From: Trinickia mobilis
Lineage (GTDB): Bacteria; Pseudomonadota; Gammaproteobacteria; Burkholderiales; Burkholderiaceae
Direction: 5' to 3'
Assembly: GCF_017315705.1 (NCBI RefSeq)
Contig: NZ_JAFLRF010000003.1
Span: forward strand, 225,142 to 289,141
Length of the DNA stretch: 64,000 nucleotides
The notes beneath the pieces are model-generated. The model saw only the letters and a list, made by a program, of their open reading frames with translations, was not told the DNA's origin and made no database searches. Positions 53,426-61,684 of this stretch are shown in pieces (within the stretch, counting starts at the first letter, position 1; each line of letters opens with the position of its first letter). A program made the translations under genes and the position numbers.

Positions 53426-54253
53426 ATGGCATTTGGCGTCATCATCATCGGCGATGAAATCCTGTCGGGCCGGCGCACCGACAAGCATCTGCAGAAAGTC
53501 ATCGAGCTTCTGACGGCGCGGGGCCTGTCGCTCGCGTGGGCCGAATACGTCGGCGATGAGCGCGAGCGCATCACGGCGACGCTGCGCCGTTCTTTCGCTT
53601 CAGGCGATATCGTGTTCTCGACCGGAGGCATCGGCGCCACGCCCGATGACCACACGCGCCAATGCGCGGCGGCCGCGCTCGAGGTGCCGCTCGAGCTGCA
53701 TCCCGAAGCCGCCGAGCTGATCCGCGAACGGATTCGCGACACGCACCCGGCGGGATCGCCGCACCCGGTCGACCTGAATTCGCCGGATAACCTGCATCGC
53801 CTGAACATGGGGGTCTTTCCGCGCGGCGCGTCGATCATTCCGAACGGCTACAACAAGATTCCCGGCTTTTCGGTCGGGGACCATCACTTCGTGCCGGGCT
53901 TCCCGGTGATGGCGTGGCCGATGATCGAGTGGGTGCTGGACACGAAGTACGCGCATCTGCATCACCAGACGCCGCACGCGGAGCGTTCGCTATTCGTGTT
54001 CGAGCTGCCGGAATCGAGGCTCACGCCGCTGATGGAAAAGATCGAAGCCGATTTTCCGGGCGTACGGGTGTTCAGCTTGCCGAGCGTCGGCGATGCGGAG
54101 AAGGGTGGAATGTTTGCGCGCCGCCATATCGACCTCGGCGTGAAAGGCGAGCCAGAGGCCGTGGCGGCGGCGTTCGTGAAGCTGCGCGAGGGCGTGCATC
54201 TGCTCGGCGGCGATATCGTCGAGGCGGAGCCGCGGCCAGCCAGCCCGGCTTGA
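53426..54253 (+). CDS. CinA-like molybdopterin-binding (MoCF) domain protein
   Basis: A 275-aa protein with only the N-terminal MoaB/Mog-like domain of CinA: MAFGVIIIGDEILSGRRTDK, then DIVFSTGGIGATPDDHTRQC. The C-terminal nicotinamide-nucleotide amidase domain of full CinA is absent. Related proteins include nucleotide pyrophosphatases acting on ADP-ribose or oxidised NAD. It may be co-transcribed with the EI24 gene. Confidence 0.88.
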   Translation: MAFGVIIIGDEILSGRRTDKHLQKVIELLTARGLSLAWAEYVGDERERITATLRRSFASGDIVFSTGGIGATPDDHTRQCAAAALEVPLELHPEAAELIRERIRDTHPAGSPHPVDLNSPDNLHRLNMGVFPRGASIIPNGYNKIPGFSVGDHHFVPGFPVMAWPMIEWVLDTKYAHLHHQTPHAERSLFVFELPESRLTPLMEKIEADFPGVRVFSLPSVGDAEKGGMFARRHIDLGVKGEPEAVAAAFVKLREGVHLLGGDIVEAEPRPASPA

Positions 54254-54288
54254 GCTTGCGTCGCGCACTTGCTCTTGCTGTTCAGCAC

Positions 54289-54492
54289 TCAGACCCAGAT
54301 CGGGCCGGGCTTGCCATCCCCCGGCCCCATTCCGCTATTGAAGCTGAATGGGGCTTCGTAGCGGATGCCGTCGAGCGAGAAATCAATGCGGCGCTTCGGT
54401 GGATAGATGGGGAGCACTGCCTTGTGCAGTTTCGCATCGCGTATTCCGTATGCGGCCGACAGCCAAGCGGGGAGAAGTGATTGGCCGGACAT
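54289..54492 (-). CDS. Small protein of unknown function (67 aa)
   Basis: MSGQSLLPAWLSAAYGIRDA begins a small protein with a Pro/Gly-rich end (GPGDGKPGPIWV). No signal peptide and no family I recognise. It lies downstream of the rhodanese gene on the same strand. The ribosome binding site is weak, so this remains a candidate. Confidence 0.45.
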   Translation of the reverse strand: MSGQSLLPAWLSAAYGIRDAKLHKAVLPIYPPKRRIDFSLDGIRYEAPFSFNSGMGPGDGKPGPIWV

Positions 54493-54547
54493 GTTAGCAA
54501 TCCGCTTATTTCCAAACGGGCTATGACCGGCTGGCCGGCGTCACGGC

Positions 54548-55012
54548 TCAAGCGCCGATCCACGGCAGCCCGCGATAGCACCATCCTTCGACGGTTTTCC
54601 GATGCCCCTGGCCATCCTTGCCGCCTTCGAAGCCTTCGAGCAGGTCGTACGCCTGCGTGAAGCCGGCTTGGCTCGCGGCGACCGCAGCGAGCTTGGAGCG
54701 CGCGGCGCTGCGGCACAGAAACAGCACGGGCGTGTCGGGCGAGGCGACCTGGCGCAGCTGATCGAGGAATTCGGGGTTCGGCACGCCGCCGGGGTAGCGG
54801 GTCCATTCGATGTGCGCGTATTGTCCGTCGCCGATCACGGGCCGGCCGACCCAGTCGAGCTCGGCACGGGTGCGCACGTCGACGAGGCGCACGCGCGGGT
54901 CGAGTTGCAGCAGCTCGAATGCCTCGGCCGGCGACACGGCACCCGCATACATCAATTGATTGTCGGCACGGCGCTTGTCGGCCTGGGCATAAAGTTGTTC
55001 GAGCGTACTCAT
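54548..55012 (-). CDS. Rhodanese-domain protein
   Basis: A 154-aa single-domain rhodanese. The active-site loop is VLFLCRSAARSKLAA, with Cys as the persulfide carrier; VRLVDVRTRAELDWVG is the other conserved block. The likely role is sulfur transfer in the cytoplasm, but the partner is unknown. The start at 55012 (MSTLEQLYAQADKRR) has AGGAGACAG upstream. It is divergent from glnA. Confidence 0.9.
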   Translation of the reverse strand: MSTLEQLYAQADKRRADNQLMYAGAVSPAEAFELLQLDPRVRLVDVRTRAELDWVGRPVIGDGQYAHIEWTRYPGGVPNPEFLDQLRQVASPDTPVLFLCRSAARSKLAAVAASQAGFTQAYDLLEGFEGGKDGQGHRKTVEGWCYRGLPWIGA

Positions 55013-55116
55013 GACGGTCTGTCTCCTGTGGACCAAAAGATCATTCTAGCGCGCCGCACATAACAGCAAGCTGCGACGCCTCCTCGGACCGCGGATCGCC
55101 GCCATGCTCCGAGAAG

Positions 55117-55140
55117 GTGCAGAATACGCGGGATGCACCG
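55117..55140 (+). promoter_or_regulatory. Inverted GGTGCA/TGCACC pair, possible extra NtrC half-sites
   Basis: GGTGCA-N12-TGCACC lies 34 nt before the clear NtrC site. The half-sites match but are turned outward relative to the consensus. Confidence 0.35.
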
Positions 55141-55173
55141 AAATGGAAATCTGGATGGCCGCCGATATCGGGA

Positions 55174-55193
55174 TTGCACCATTTTCGTGCCAA
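55174..55193 (+). promoter_or_regulatory. NtrC-binding site of glnA
   Basis: TTGCACCATTTTCGTGCCAA matches the NtrC dyad (TGCACY-N5-GGTGCA) with one change, about 107 nt upstream of the sigma-54 promoter, a typical enhancer distance. Confidence 0.7.
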
Positions 55194-55299
55194 AGCGGCC
55201 GACGCCTCGGCACCGCAAGGGCCGGACGATCCAACACAGGGCGTGAGCGTTTCACGGGGACGCATGGCGCACAAGCATTTACGCCAGGGAAGCACCTCA

Positions 55300-55317
55300 T
55301 TGGCATGGAAGCTGCTT
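55300..55317 (+). promoter_or_regulatory. Sigma-54 promoter of glnA
   Basis: TTGGCATGGAAGCTGCTT: GG (55302-55303) and GC (55314-55315) are separated by exactly 10 bp as needed for -24/-12 elements. Confidence 0.78.
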
Positions 55318-55424
55318 TAACAGCCGGCGATCGTTTTGATCGCCTGCTATAGCGTCGATGCAGTCGATCAGCTAGATTGGGCGACGGCGGAAACCGCCGA
55401 TTTCATCAATTAGGAGAAAAGGAT

Positions 55425-56840
55425 ATGAGTAAATCCGTGGCCGACGTCATGCAACTCGTGAAAGACGAGGACGTCAAGTTTGTCGACTTCCGCTTCACCG
55501 ATACGCGCGGCAAAGAGCAACACGTTTCGGTGCCGCTGTCGGCATTCGACGAAGACAAGTTCGAGAACGGCCATGCGTTTGACGGTTCGTCGATTGCCGG
55601 CTGGAAGGGCATCGAGGCGTCGGACATGTTGCTCGTTCCGGACGCGAATACAGCCTTCATCGATCCGTTCTACGAAGAGTCGACGCTCGTGATGACCTGC
55701 GACGTGATCGAACCGGCCGACGGCAAGGGCTACGAGCGCGACCCGCGCTCGCTCGCGAAGCGCGCTGAAGCGTATCTGAAGAGCACGGGCCTGGGCGACA
55801 CCGCCTACTTCGGTCCGGAACCCGAATTCTTCATCTTCGACTCGGTCCAGTGGAACACGGACATGTCGGGCTGCTTCGTGAAGATTGGCTCGGAAGAAGC
55901 GCCGTGGTCGGCCGGCAAGGAATTCGAAGGCGGCAACACGGGTCACCGTCCGGGCACCAAGGGCGGCTACTTCCCGGTCGCGCCGGTCGATTCGTTCCAG
56001 GACATCCGTTCGGAAATGTGTCTGCTGCTCGAGCAGATCGGCATTCCGGTCGAAGTGCATCACCACGAAGTGGCGGGCCAAGGCCAGAACGAAATCGGCA
56101 CCAAGTTCTCGACGCTCGTGCAGCGCGCCGACTGGACGCAGCAGCTCAAGTACATCGTCCATAACGTCGCGCACACGTACGGCAAGACGGCGACGTTCAT
56201 GCCGAAGCCTGTCGTCGGCGACAACGGCTCGGGCATGCACGTTCACCAGTCGATCTGGAGGGACGGCCAGAACCTGTTCGCGGGCAACGGCTATGCGGGC
56301 CTGTCGGAATTCGCGCTGTTCTACATCGGCGGCATCATCAAGCACGCCCGCGCGCTGAACGCGATCACGAACCCGACGACGAACTCGTACAAGCGTCTCG
56401 TGCCGCACTTCGAAGCCCCGGTGAAGCTCGCTTACTCGGCGCGCAACCGTTCGGCGTCGATCCGCATTCCGCACGTGAGCAACCCGAAGGGCCGCCGTAT
56501 CGAAACGCGCTTCCCGGACCCGATGGCCAACCCGTACCTGTGCTTCTCGGCGCTGATGATGGCGGGTCTCGACGGCGTGCAGAACAAGATCCACCCGGGC
56601 GAAGCCGCGGACAAGAACCTGTACGACCTGCCGCCGGAAGAGGATGCAAAGATCCCGACCGTGTGCGCCGGCCTCGACGTGGCGCTTGACGCACTCGACA
56701 AGGATCGCGAGTTCCTGACGCGCGGCGGCGTGTTCACGGACGCGATGCTCGACGCCTACCTCGAACTGAAGGAAGGCGAGCTGCAACGCTTCCGCATGAC
56801 CACGCACCCGATCGAGTTCGAGATGTACTACTCGCTGTAA
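55425..56840 (+). CDS. glnA: Glutamine synthetase, type I
   Basis: GlnA joins ammonia to glutamate with ATP and is the core of nitrogen assimilation. The 471-aa protein has the usual motifs: [20 protein letters not shown], the ATP-binding [14 protein letters not shown] and [12 protein letters not shown]. The adenylylation site Tyr is in [10 protein letters not shown] (residue 400), so activity is probably set by GlnE. The start at 55425 has AGGAG 8 nt upstream. Upstream are NtrC and sigma-54 sites; downstream is glnL-glnG, whose products act on this promoter, forming a closed nitrogen-control loop. Confidence 0.98.
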   Translation: MSKSVADVMQLVKDEDVKFVDFRFTDTRGKEQHVSVPLSAFDEDKFENGHAFDGSSIAGWKGIEASDMLLVPDANTAFIDPFYEESTLVMTCDVIEPADGKGYERDPRSLAKRAEAYLKSTGLGDTAYFGPEPEFFIFDSVQWNTDMSGCFVKIGSEEAPWSAGKEFEGGNTGHRPGTKGGYFPVAPVDSFQDIRSEMCLLLEQIGIPVEVHHHEVAGQGQNEIGTKFSTLVQRADWTQQLKYIVHNVAHTYGKTATFMPKPVVGDNGSGMHVHQSIWRDGQNLFAGNGYAGLSEFALFYIGGIIKHARALNAITNPTTNSYKRLVPHFEAPVKLAYSARNRSASIRIPHVSNPKGRRIETRFPDPMANPYLCFSALMMAGLDGVQNKIHPGEAADKNLYDLPPEEDAKIPTVCAGLDVALDALDKDREFLTRGGVFTDAMLDAYLELKEGELQRFRMTTHPIEFEMYYSL

Positions 56841-56863
56841 ACAGGGGCATGCGAGGTACATGC

Positions 56864-56942
56864 GCTTCGCCCCACCATCCGGCGAAGCGCATCCGATGCT
56901 TGCGATCGGCAGCGAAGGGACGGCAGTGCCGTCCCTTTTTTG
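56864..56942 (+). terminator. Double hairpin and intrinsic terminator after glnA
   Basis: First GCGCTTCGCC pairs with GGCGAAGCGC (56864-56889 region). Then GGGACGG-CAGTG-CCGTCCC (56917-56935) is followed by seven T. This should limit read-through into glnL. Confidence 0.82.
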
Positions 56943-56944
56943 TC

Positions 56945-57002
56945 GACCCGAGTTGGCGCTTTAGCGGTTACTCGGGTCCCATGCAGAGCGGTCGACCCGA
57001 GT
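56945..57002 (+). promoter_or_regulatory. Three-part repeat able to form two exclusive hairpins before glnL
   Basis: GACCCGAGT at 56945-56953, its inverse ACTCGGGTC at 56970-56978, and GACCCGAGT again at 56994-57002. The middle element can pair with either side over 9 bp (loops of 16 and 15 nt), but not with both. Confidence 0.55.
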
Positions 57003-57069
57003 CAACGCCGTCGCAGGTGGGTTTGGTTTTCCCTCGCTTTTTTCTGTTTGACTTCGGCGCAATCGAAAG

Positions 57070-58212
57070 ATGGTCCTCAAGAACTTGATCAAAGCGAAGA
57101 AAGGGCACGCCGACTCGCTGTCCGACGACGTGCAGCTCGTCAATTCCGGGCTGCTGCCGGGCCTCGAAGCGTTGCCGACCGTGGTGCTCGTGCTCGACAA
57201 GCGGGCGCTGCGCGTGGCGTTCGCGAACCCGTCGGCCGAGTCGATGCTCGATCTGTCGCGCAAGCAGTTGGCGCAGATGCTGTGGTCCGACATCTTCACG
57301 AATGCGGAAGAGCTCGTCACGACCATAGGCGCGATCGCCGAGCACCGTTTCCATGCAACGCATCTCGATGCCGTGCTCGAGCGCCCCGGACGCGAGCCGC
57401 TGCACGTGCATGTGATCGTCGGCTTTCTCGAAGTCGCGCAGGACTACGTGCTGCTCGAACTCTTCGAGAATGAGCGACATTTGAAGAGCGACCGCGAAGA
57501 GCGCATTCACGACCTGACTGCGGTCAACAAGCAGTTGATCCGCAATCTCGCGCACGAAATCAAGAACCCGCTGGGCGGGATTCGCGGCGCGGCGCAACTG
57601 CTCGAATTCGAACTCGGCGCGCGCGAGCGCCATGACTTGCGCGAGTACACGCAGGTCATCGTCAAGGAATCGGACCGGCTGCAGACGCTTGTCGATCGAC
57701 TGCTCGAACCGCATCGCCATCCGCATGTCGTCGGCGACGTGAATATTCACGAGGTGTGCGAGCGCGTGCGCGCGGTGATTCTCGCGGAGTTTCCGCGCGG
57801 CCTTACGATCGAGCGCGATTACGACGTGAGCCTGCCGGACTTTCGCGGCGACAAGGAGCAGTTGATCCAAGCGCTCCTCAACATCGTGCGCAACGCAGCG
57901 CAGGCGCTGCGCGATCGCATTTCTCAGGGCGATGCGAAGATCGAGCTGCGCACGCGGATCGCGCGCAAGGTCACGATCGCCAAGCGCCTTTGCAAACTGG
58001 CACTGGACTTGCATGTCATCGACAACGGGCCAGGCATTCCCGAAGAGATTCGCGACCGGATTTTTTATCCGCTCGTGTCGGGGCGCGAGGACGGCAGCGG
58101 TCTCGGGCTCACGCTCGCGCAGACTTTCGTGCAGCAGCACGACGGCCTGATCGAAGTAGAAAGCCGCCCGGGGCACACCGAATTTCAGATTTTGCTTCCG
58201 CTCGAAACTTGA
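57070..58212 (+). CDS. glnL: Nitrogen-regulation sensor kinase NtrB
   Basis: NtrB phosphorylates or dephosphorylates NtrC depending on PII. The 380-aa protein has an N-terminal PAS domain (LPGLEALPTVVLVLDKRALR), the H-box NLAHEIKNPLGGIRGAAQ with His162, and the ATPase domain with N-box LNIVRNAAQAL, VIDNGPGIP and GREDGSGLGLTLAQ. It has no membrane segment, so it is cytoplasmic. It lies 229 nt after glnA, behind a terminator and a possible attenuator, and 32 nt before glnG. Confidence 0.95.
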   Translation: MVLKNLIKAKKGHADSLSDDVQLVNSGLLPGLEALPTVVLVLDKRALRVAFANPSAESMLDLSRKQLAQMLWSDIFTNAEELVTTIGAIAEHRFHATHLDAVLERPGREPLHVHVIVGFLEVAQDYVLLELFENERHLKSDREERIHDLTAVNKQLIRNLAHEIKNPLGGIRGAAQLLEFELGARERHDLREYTQVIVKESDRLQTLVDRLLEPHRHPHVVGDVNIHEVCERVRAVILAEFPRGLTIERDYDVSLPDFRGDKEQLIQALLNIVRNAAQALRDRISQGDAKIELRTRIARKVTIAKRLCKLALDLHVIDNGPGIPEEIRDRIFYPLVSGREDGSGLGLTLAQTFVQQHDGLIEVESRPGHTEFQILLPLET

Positions 58213-58244
58213 TCACCCGCACATAACGCCTTCTGACCGACCAT

Positions 58245-59765
58245 ATGAAGCCGATCTGGATAGTAGACGACGACCAATCGATCCGCTGGGTGCTCGAAAA
58301 GGCGCTCGCCCGCGAGCGTTTCGCGACGAGAAGCTTCGCCAATGTGCGCGATGCGCTCAGCGCGCTGGACCATGAGAACCCGCAAGTGCTCGTATCCGAT
58401 ATCCGGATGCCGGGCGGCTCGGGCCTCGAATTGCTGCAGGCCGTGCGCGAGCGGCTGCCGGGGCTGCCCGTCATCATCATGACGGCGTTCTCCGATCTCG
58501 ACAGTGCCGTCGCGGCGTTTCAAGGCGGCGCGTTCGAATATCTCGCGAAGCCGTTCGACGTCGACAAGGCCGTCGAGCTGATCCGGCGCGCCGTCGACGA
58601 GAGCTTGCGCGGCGCGCATGCGGTCGACGAGCGCGTTGCCGAAGCCCCCGAAATGCTCGGCCAGGCGCCCGCGATGCAAGACATGTTCCGCGCGATCGGA
58701 CGCCTGTCGCATTCCGCGGCGACCGTGCTGATCACGGGCGAATCGGGCACCGGCAAGGAGCTTGTCGCGCGCGCGCTGCACCGGCATAGCCCGCGCGCAA
58801 ACGGGCCGTTCATCGCGCTCAACACCGCGGCGATTCCGAAGGATCTGCTGGAGTCCGAACTGTTCGGCCACGAGCGCGGTGCGTTCACCGGCGCGCAGGC
58901 GATGCGGCAGGGCCGCTTCGAGCAGGCGGAAAACGGCACGCTGTTCCTCGACGAAATCGGCGACATGCCGTTCGATCTGCAGACGCGCTTGCTGCGCGTG
59001 CTGTCGGACGGGCAGTTCTATCGCGTCGGCGGCCACAATCCGCTGCGCGCGAACGTGCGGGTGATCGCAGCGACGCATCAGAATCTCGAATCGCGCGTGC
59101 GGCAAGGCCTCTTTCGCGAGGACTTGTATCACCGGCTCAACGTGATTCGTCTGCGCTTGCCGGCGCTGCGCGAACGCAGCGAGGACATCCCGCTGCTCAC
59201 GCGCCACTTCCTGCAAAAGAGCGCGCGCGATCTCGGCGTCGAGCCCAAACGGGTGTCCGACGAAGCGCTCGCCTATCTGGCGTCGCTGCCGTTTCCGGGC
59301 AACGTGCGCCAGCTCGAGAACCTCGCGAACTGGCTGACCGTGATGGCGCCGGCGCAGACGGTCGAGATCAAGGATTTGCCTCCCGATCTCGTGCCGGCTC
59401 GTGTGGGCGCGGAAGAAATCGTCGCGAGCGCCGCCGCGGCCGGGCACGCGGTGACGAGCGGCGTGCCGGGCAACGCCGGCGCGAACGGCGCGATGAGCGT
59501 GCCGGCGGCGCCGTCGACGCTCGGCGGCGTGCCGAACGCGGCGTCCATGAGCGCTTGGGAGAGCGGGCTGCGTACCGAGGTTGCGCGGCTCTTGCGCGAG
59601 AACTTCGCCGATGTGATGGATGAATTGGCGCGGCGCTTCGAAGCCGCGGTGATTCGCGAAGCGCTCGACTTCACGCGCGGCCGCAAAGTCGAAGCCGCGG
59701 AACGGCTCGGCATCGGCCGCAATACGATCACGCGCAAGATCCAGGAGCTGCATCTCGAGCCGTGA
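58245..59765 (+). CDS. glnG: Nitrogen-regulation response regulator NtrC
   Basis: A 506-aa sigma-54 activator. The receiver domain has the acidic cluster VDDD and the phosphorylation site Asp52 in LVSDIRMPGGSG. The AAA+ domain has Walker A GESGTGKE, the sigma-54 contact loop GAFTGA and NGTLFLDEIGDMP. After an Ala/Gly-rich linker comes a Fis-type HTH (GRKVEAAERLGIGRNTITRK). It should activate glnA from the site at 55174. It forms an operon with glnL. Confidence 0.97.
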   Translation: MKPIWIVDDDQSIRWVLEKALARERFATRSFANVRDALSALDHENPQVLVSDIRMPGGSGLELLQAVRERLPGLPVIIMTAFSDLDSAVAAFQGGAFEYLAKPFDVDKAVELIRRAVDESLRGAHAVDERVAEAPEMLGQAPAMQDMFRAIGRLSHSAATVLITGESGTGKELVARALHRHSPRANGPFIALNTAAIPKDLLESELFGHERGAFTGAQAMRQGRFEQAENGTLFLDEIGDMPFDLQTRLLRVLSDGQFYRVGGHNPLRANVRVIAATHQNLESRVRQGLFREDLYHRLNVIRLRLPALRERSEDIPLLTRHFLQKSARDLGVEPKRVSDEALAYLASLPFPGNVRQLENLANWLTVMAPAQTVEIKDLPPDLVPARVGAEEIVASAAAAGHAVTSGVPGNAGANGAMSVPAAPSTLGGVPNAASMSAWESGLRTEVARLLRENFADVMDELARRFEAAVIREALDFTRGRKVEAAERLGIGRNTITRKIQELHLEP

Positions 59766-59858
59766 CGCGGCAGGCGGCGCGGCCCGCGTGGGTCGGGCGC
59801 GCGCTGCCGTTTCAACCCAGGCGCGGCGGCTCGTGAAGTTCCGTGAGGCGTCGGCGCT

Positions 59859-60635
59859 TTATCCGATCTGCGCGACCACCGGCGTGTGATCCGACGGCTG
59901 ATCCCACTTGCGCGGCGTCTTGTCGACCTCGCACGCCGTGCAGCTCGCTGCCAGCGCGGGCGAGAGCAGGATGTGGTCGATCCGCAGCCCCGCATTGCGG
60001 CGAAACGCCATCATCCGATAGTCCCACCATGTGAACGTCTTCTCGGGCTGCTCGAACTTCCGGAAGGAGTCGACGAAGCCGAGTTCGATCAGCCGCACGA
60101 ACGCCGCGCGTTCTTCCGGCGACACGAGGTTCTGTCCTTCCCACGCTTTCGGGTCGTGCACGTCGCGGTCTTCCGGCGCGATGTTGTAGTCGCCGAGCAG
60201 CGCGAGCTTCGGGTGCTGCGCGATTTCAGCGGCGAGCCAGTCGTGCAGTGCGTCGAGCCAGCGCAGCTTGTAGGCGAATTTGTCGGTGCCGGGTGCTTGC
60301 CCGTTCGGGAAGTACGCCGAAACGATCCGCACGTCGTTGACCGTCGCTGCGATCACCCGCTGCTGCGGATCTTCGAAACCCGGGATATTGCGCACGACGC
60401 TCGCCTCGTCGACGGCAAGGCCTTCGCGCACGAGAATGCCGACGCCGTTGTAGGTCTTTTGCCCGGCGAACCAGCTTCGATAGCCCTTCGCCTCGAGTTC
60501 GGCGCGCGGGAATTTCTCGTCGGGCAGTTTCAATTCCTGCAGGCACAGCACGTCGGCGCGGCTCAGCTCGAGCCAATCGATTACGTGCTGCTGGCGCACC
60601 TTCAGGGAGTTCACATTCCACGTCGCAATCTTCAT
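59859..60635 (-). CDS. xthA: Exodeoxyribonuclease III
   Basis: XthA is the main AP endonuclease and 3' exonuclease of base-excision repair. The 258-aa protein has MKIATWNVNSLKVRQQHVID, CLQELKLPDEKFP, the catalytic GDYNIAPEDRDVHDP and RIDHILLSP with the final SDHTPV. The start at 60635 has GAGGA 6 nt upstream; an upstream in-frame ATG at 60647 is less likely. It is convergent with glnG and divergent from the formate dehydrogenase scrap. Confidence 0.95.
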   Translation of the reverse strand: MKIATWNVNSLKVRQQHVIDWLELSRADVLCLQELKLPDEKFPRAELEAKGYRSWFAGQKTYNGVGILVREGLAVDEASVVRNIPGFEDPQQRVIAATVNDVRIVSAYFPNGQAPGTDKFAYKLRWLDALHDWLAAEIAQHPKLALLGDYNIAPEDRDVHDPKAWEGQNLVSPEERAAFVRLIELGFVDSFRKFEQPEKTFTWWDYRMMAFRRNAGLRIDHILLSPALAASCTACEVDKTPRKWDQPSDHTPVVAQIG

Positions 60636-60728
60636 GTTTTTCCTCATCCTTGCTGGGCAAGGGTTTGCGGGCTGTTTTCAGATGGCCGATCATAAGCGCG
60701 AGCCGACGTTCTGGGAAGGCTTTCAAGG

Positions 60729-61076
60729 GTGCGGCGCAGTATGATTCGGCGTTTATCCGGGGCTGCATATGTCGGCCGCTATAACGCCGGGCAAAAGGTG
60801 CTGTTCTTCGTGATGGCGGCCTGTGTCGCGCTGTTGTTCGCGAGCGGGATCGTAATCTGGCGGCGCTGCTTCGAGGCGTATTTTTCGGTCGCGGTGATTC
60901 GCCTTGCCGTCGTGGTGCACGCGGTGGCGGCGTTCTTGCTGATCGTCGGGATCATCGTGCATATCTATGCGGCGCTTTGGGTCAAGGGGTCCGTCGGGGC
61001 CATGACCCGCGGCACCGTCACGCTCGGGTGGGCAAGGAAGCATCATCCGAAGTGGTTTCGGGAGAGCATCAAGTAG
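60729..61076 (+). pseudogene. C-terminal half of formate dehydrogenase gamma subunit (FdoI/FdnI)
   Basis: The frame reads VGRYNAGQKVLFFVMAACVA, then RLAVVVHAVAAFLLIVGI and VHIYAALWVKGSVGAM, ending [14 protein letters not shown]. This aligns with the second half of FdoI (about 211 aa in E. coli), including two candidate heme histidines. The first two helices are missing, and upstream lies xthA instead of fdoH. The ORF has an ATG at 60729, but similarity starts only near 60770, so I read it as the remnant of a deleted fdoGHI operon. Confidence 0.82.
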
Positions 61077-61532
61077 CACGGCGGCGGCCAGGGGCCATTG
61101 CCGTTCCGGCAGAGTAATCGCTAATAGCATCAAGGACTTGCGTCACAGTAAGATGGCCGGCACCGCATCCATGCGCGAAGCCGCCGCTCTCGCGCGTCTC
61201 GAGGGGAAAAGTGATTCAGCGAATTCTCGAACCCGGACAGATCGAATCGCTCGAGCATGCCGCGACCCCGCGCATTCGGCTTCCCGAACGCGCGACGGTG
61301 TTCGCCGCGCGAGCGGCGCGCCTGCGCGGGCTCGCCAACGCCAATCCGATCGGCGGCTATGTGCGTCTCATGGCCTCGGTTGCTGCAGCGCAGCAACGCC
61401 TGATCGAGAGCCTGCAGGCGAAGTTGCCTTCGCGCGAAGTGTTGCAGCAGGCCCAGGCGAATTCGATGCCGCTCGTCAGCGCGCTGACGTTCGAACGCGC
61501 TCCCGTCTGCTGTGGCCGCAGGCGTCATGTAC

Positions 61533-61684
61533 CACCCCCACGCTCACTTGCGTTCGCTGCCCCCGAGGGGGCCGACGCCGTCCACGGCCGGCTTTGCAAA
61601 GCCGGCCGGCTGCGCAGGCGCGGAGCGGTGCTCCGCGAATTCCCCGCTCCGCCCCTTGGGGCGGCCCGACGGGACGCGTCATGA
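61533..61684 (+). repeat. Composite dispersed repeat at the fdhE/selA junction
   Basis: CACCCCCACGCTCACTTGCG and CGTTCGCTGCCCCCGAGGGG open it, the 92-nt hairpin module (61577-61668) is inserted, and GGGACGCGTCATGA closes it on the selA start. The outer part is the same repeat found at recC/recB, recB/recD and the glutathione transferase gene. Confidence 0.85.
61577..61668 (+). repeat. 92-nt composite hairpin repeat, copy B
   Basis: Matches 16263-16354 at 89 of 92 positions. It contains the palindrome GGCCGGCTTTGCAAAGCC(GGCC), a GCGGAGCGGTGCTCCGC hairpin and CCGCCCCTTGGGGCGG. Confidence 0.9.

Larger units (their letters stand above)
61211..61684 (+). pseudogene. Truncated fdhE fused to a repeat-encoded tail
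   Basis: The first 105 residues ([40 protein letters not shown] and [20 protein letters not shown]) match FdhE, the formate dehydrogenase sulfurtransfer-associated accessory protein of about 300 aa. After [11 protein letters not shown] the frame enters the dispersed repeat, giving [15 protein letters not shown] and an Arg/Gly-rich tail, and stops in an ATGA overlap with selA. The rubredoxin-like CxxC metal sites of FdhE are lost. GTG start at 61211. It should not be functional as FdhE. Confidence 0.8.

Noticed and set aside
60729-61076. A complete small cytochrome gene
   Set aside because: Similarity is restricted to the C-terminal half of FdoI and starts at the residue where a deletion joins; half the heme-binding helices are missing.
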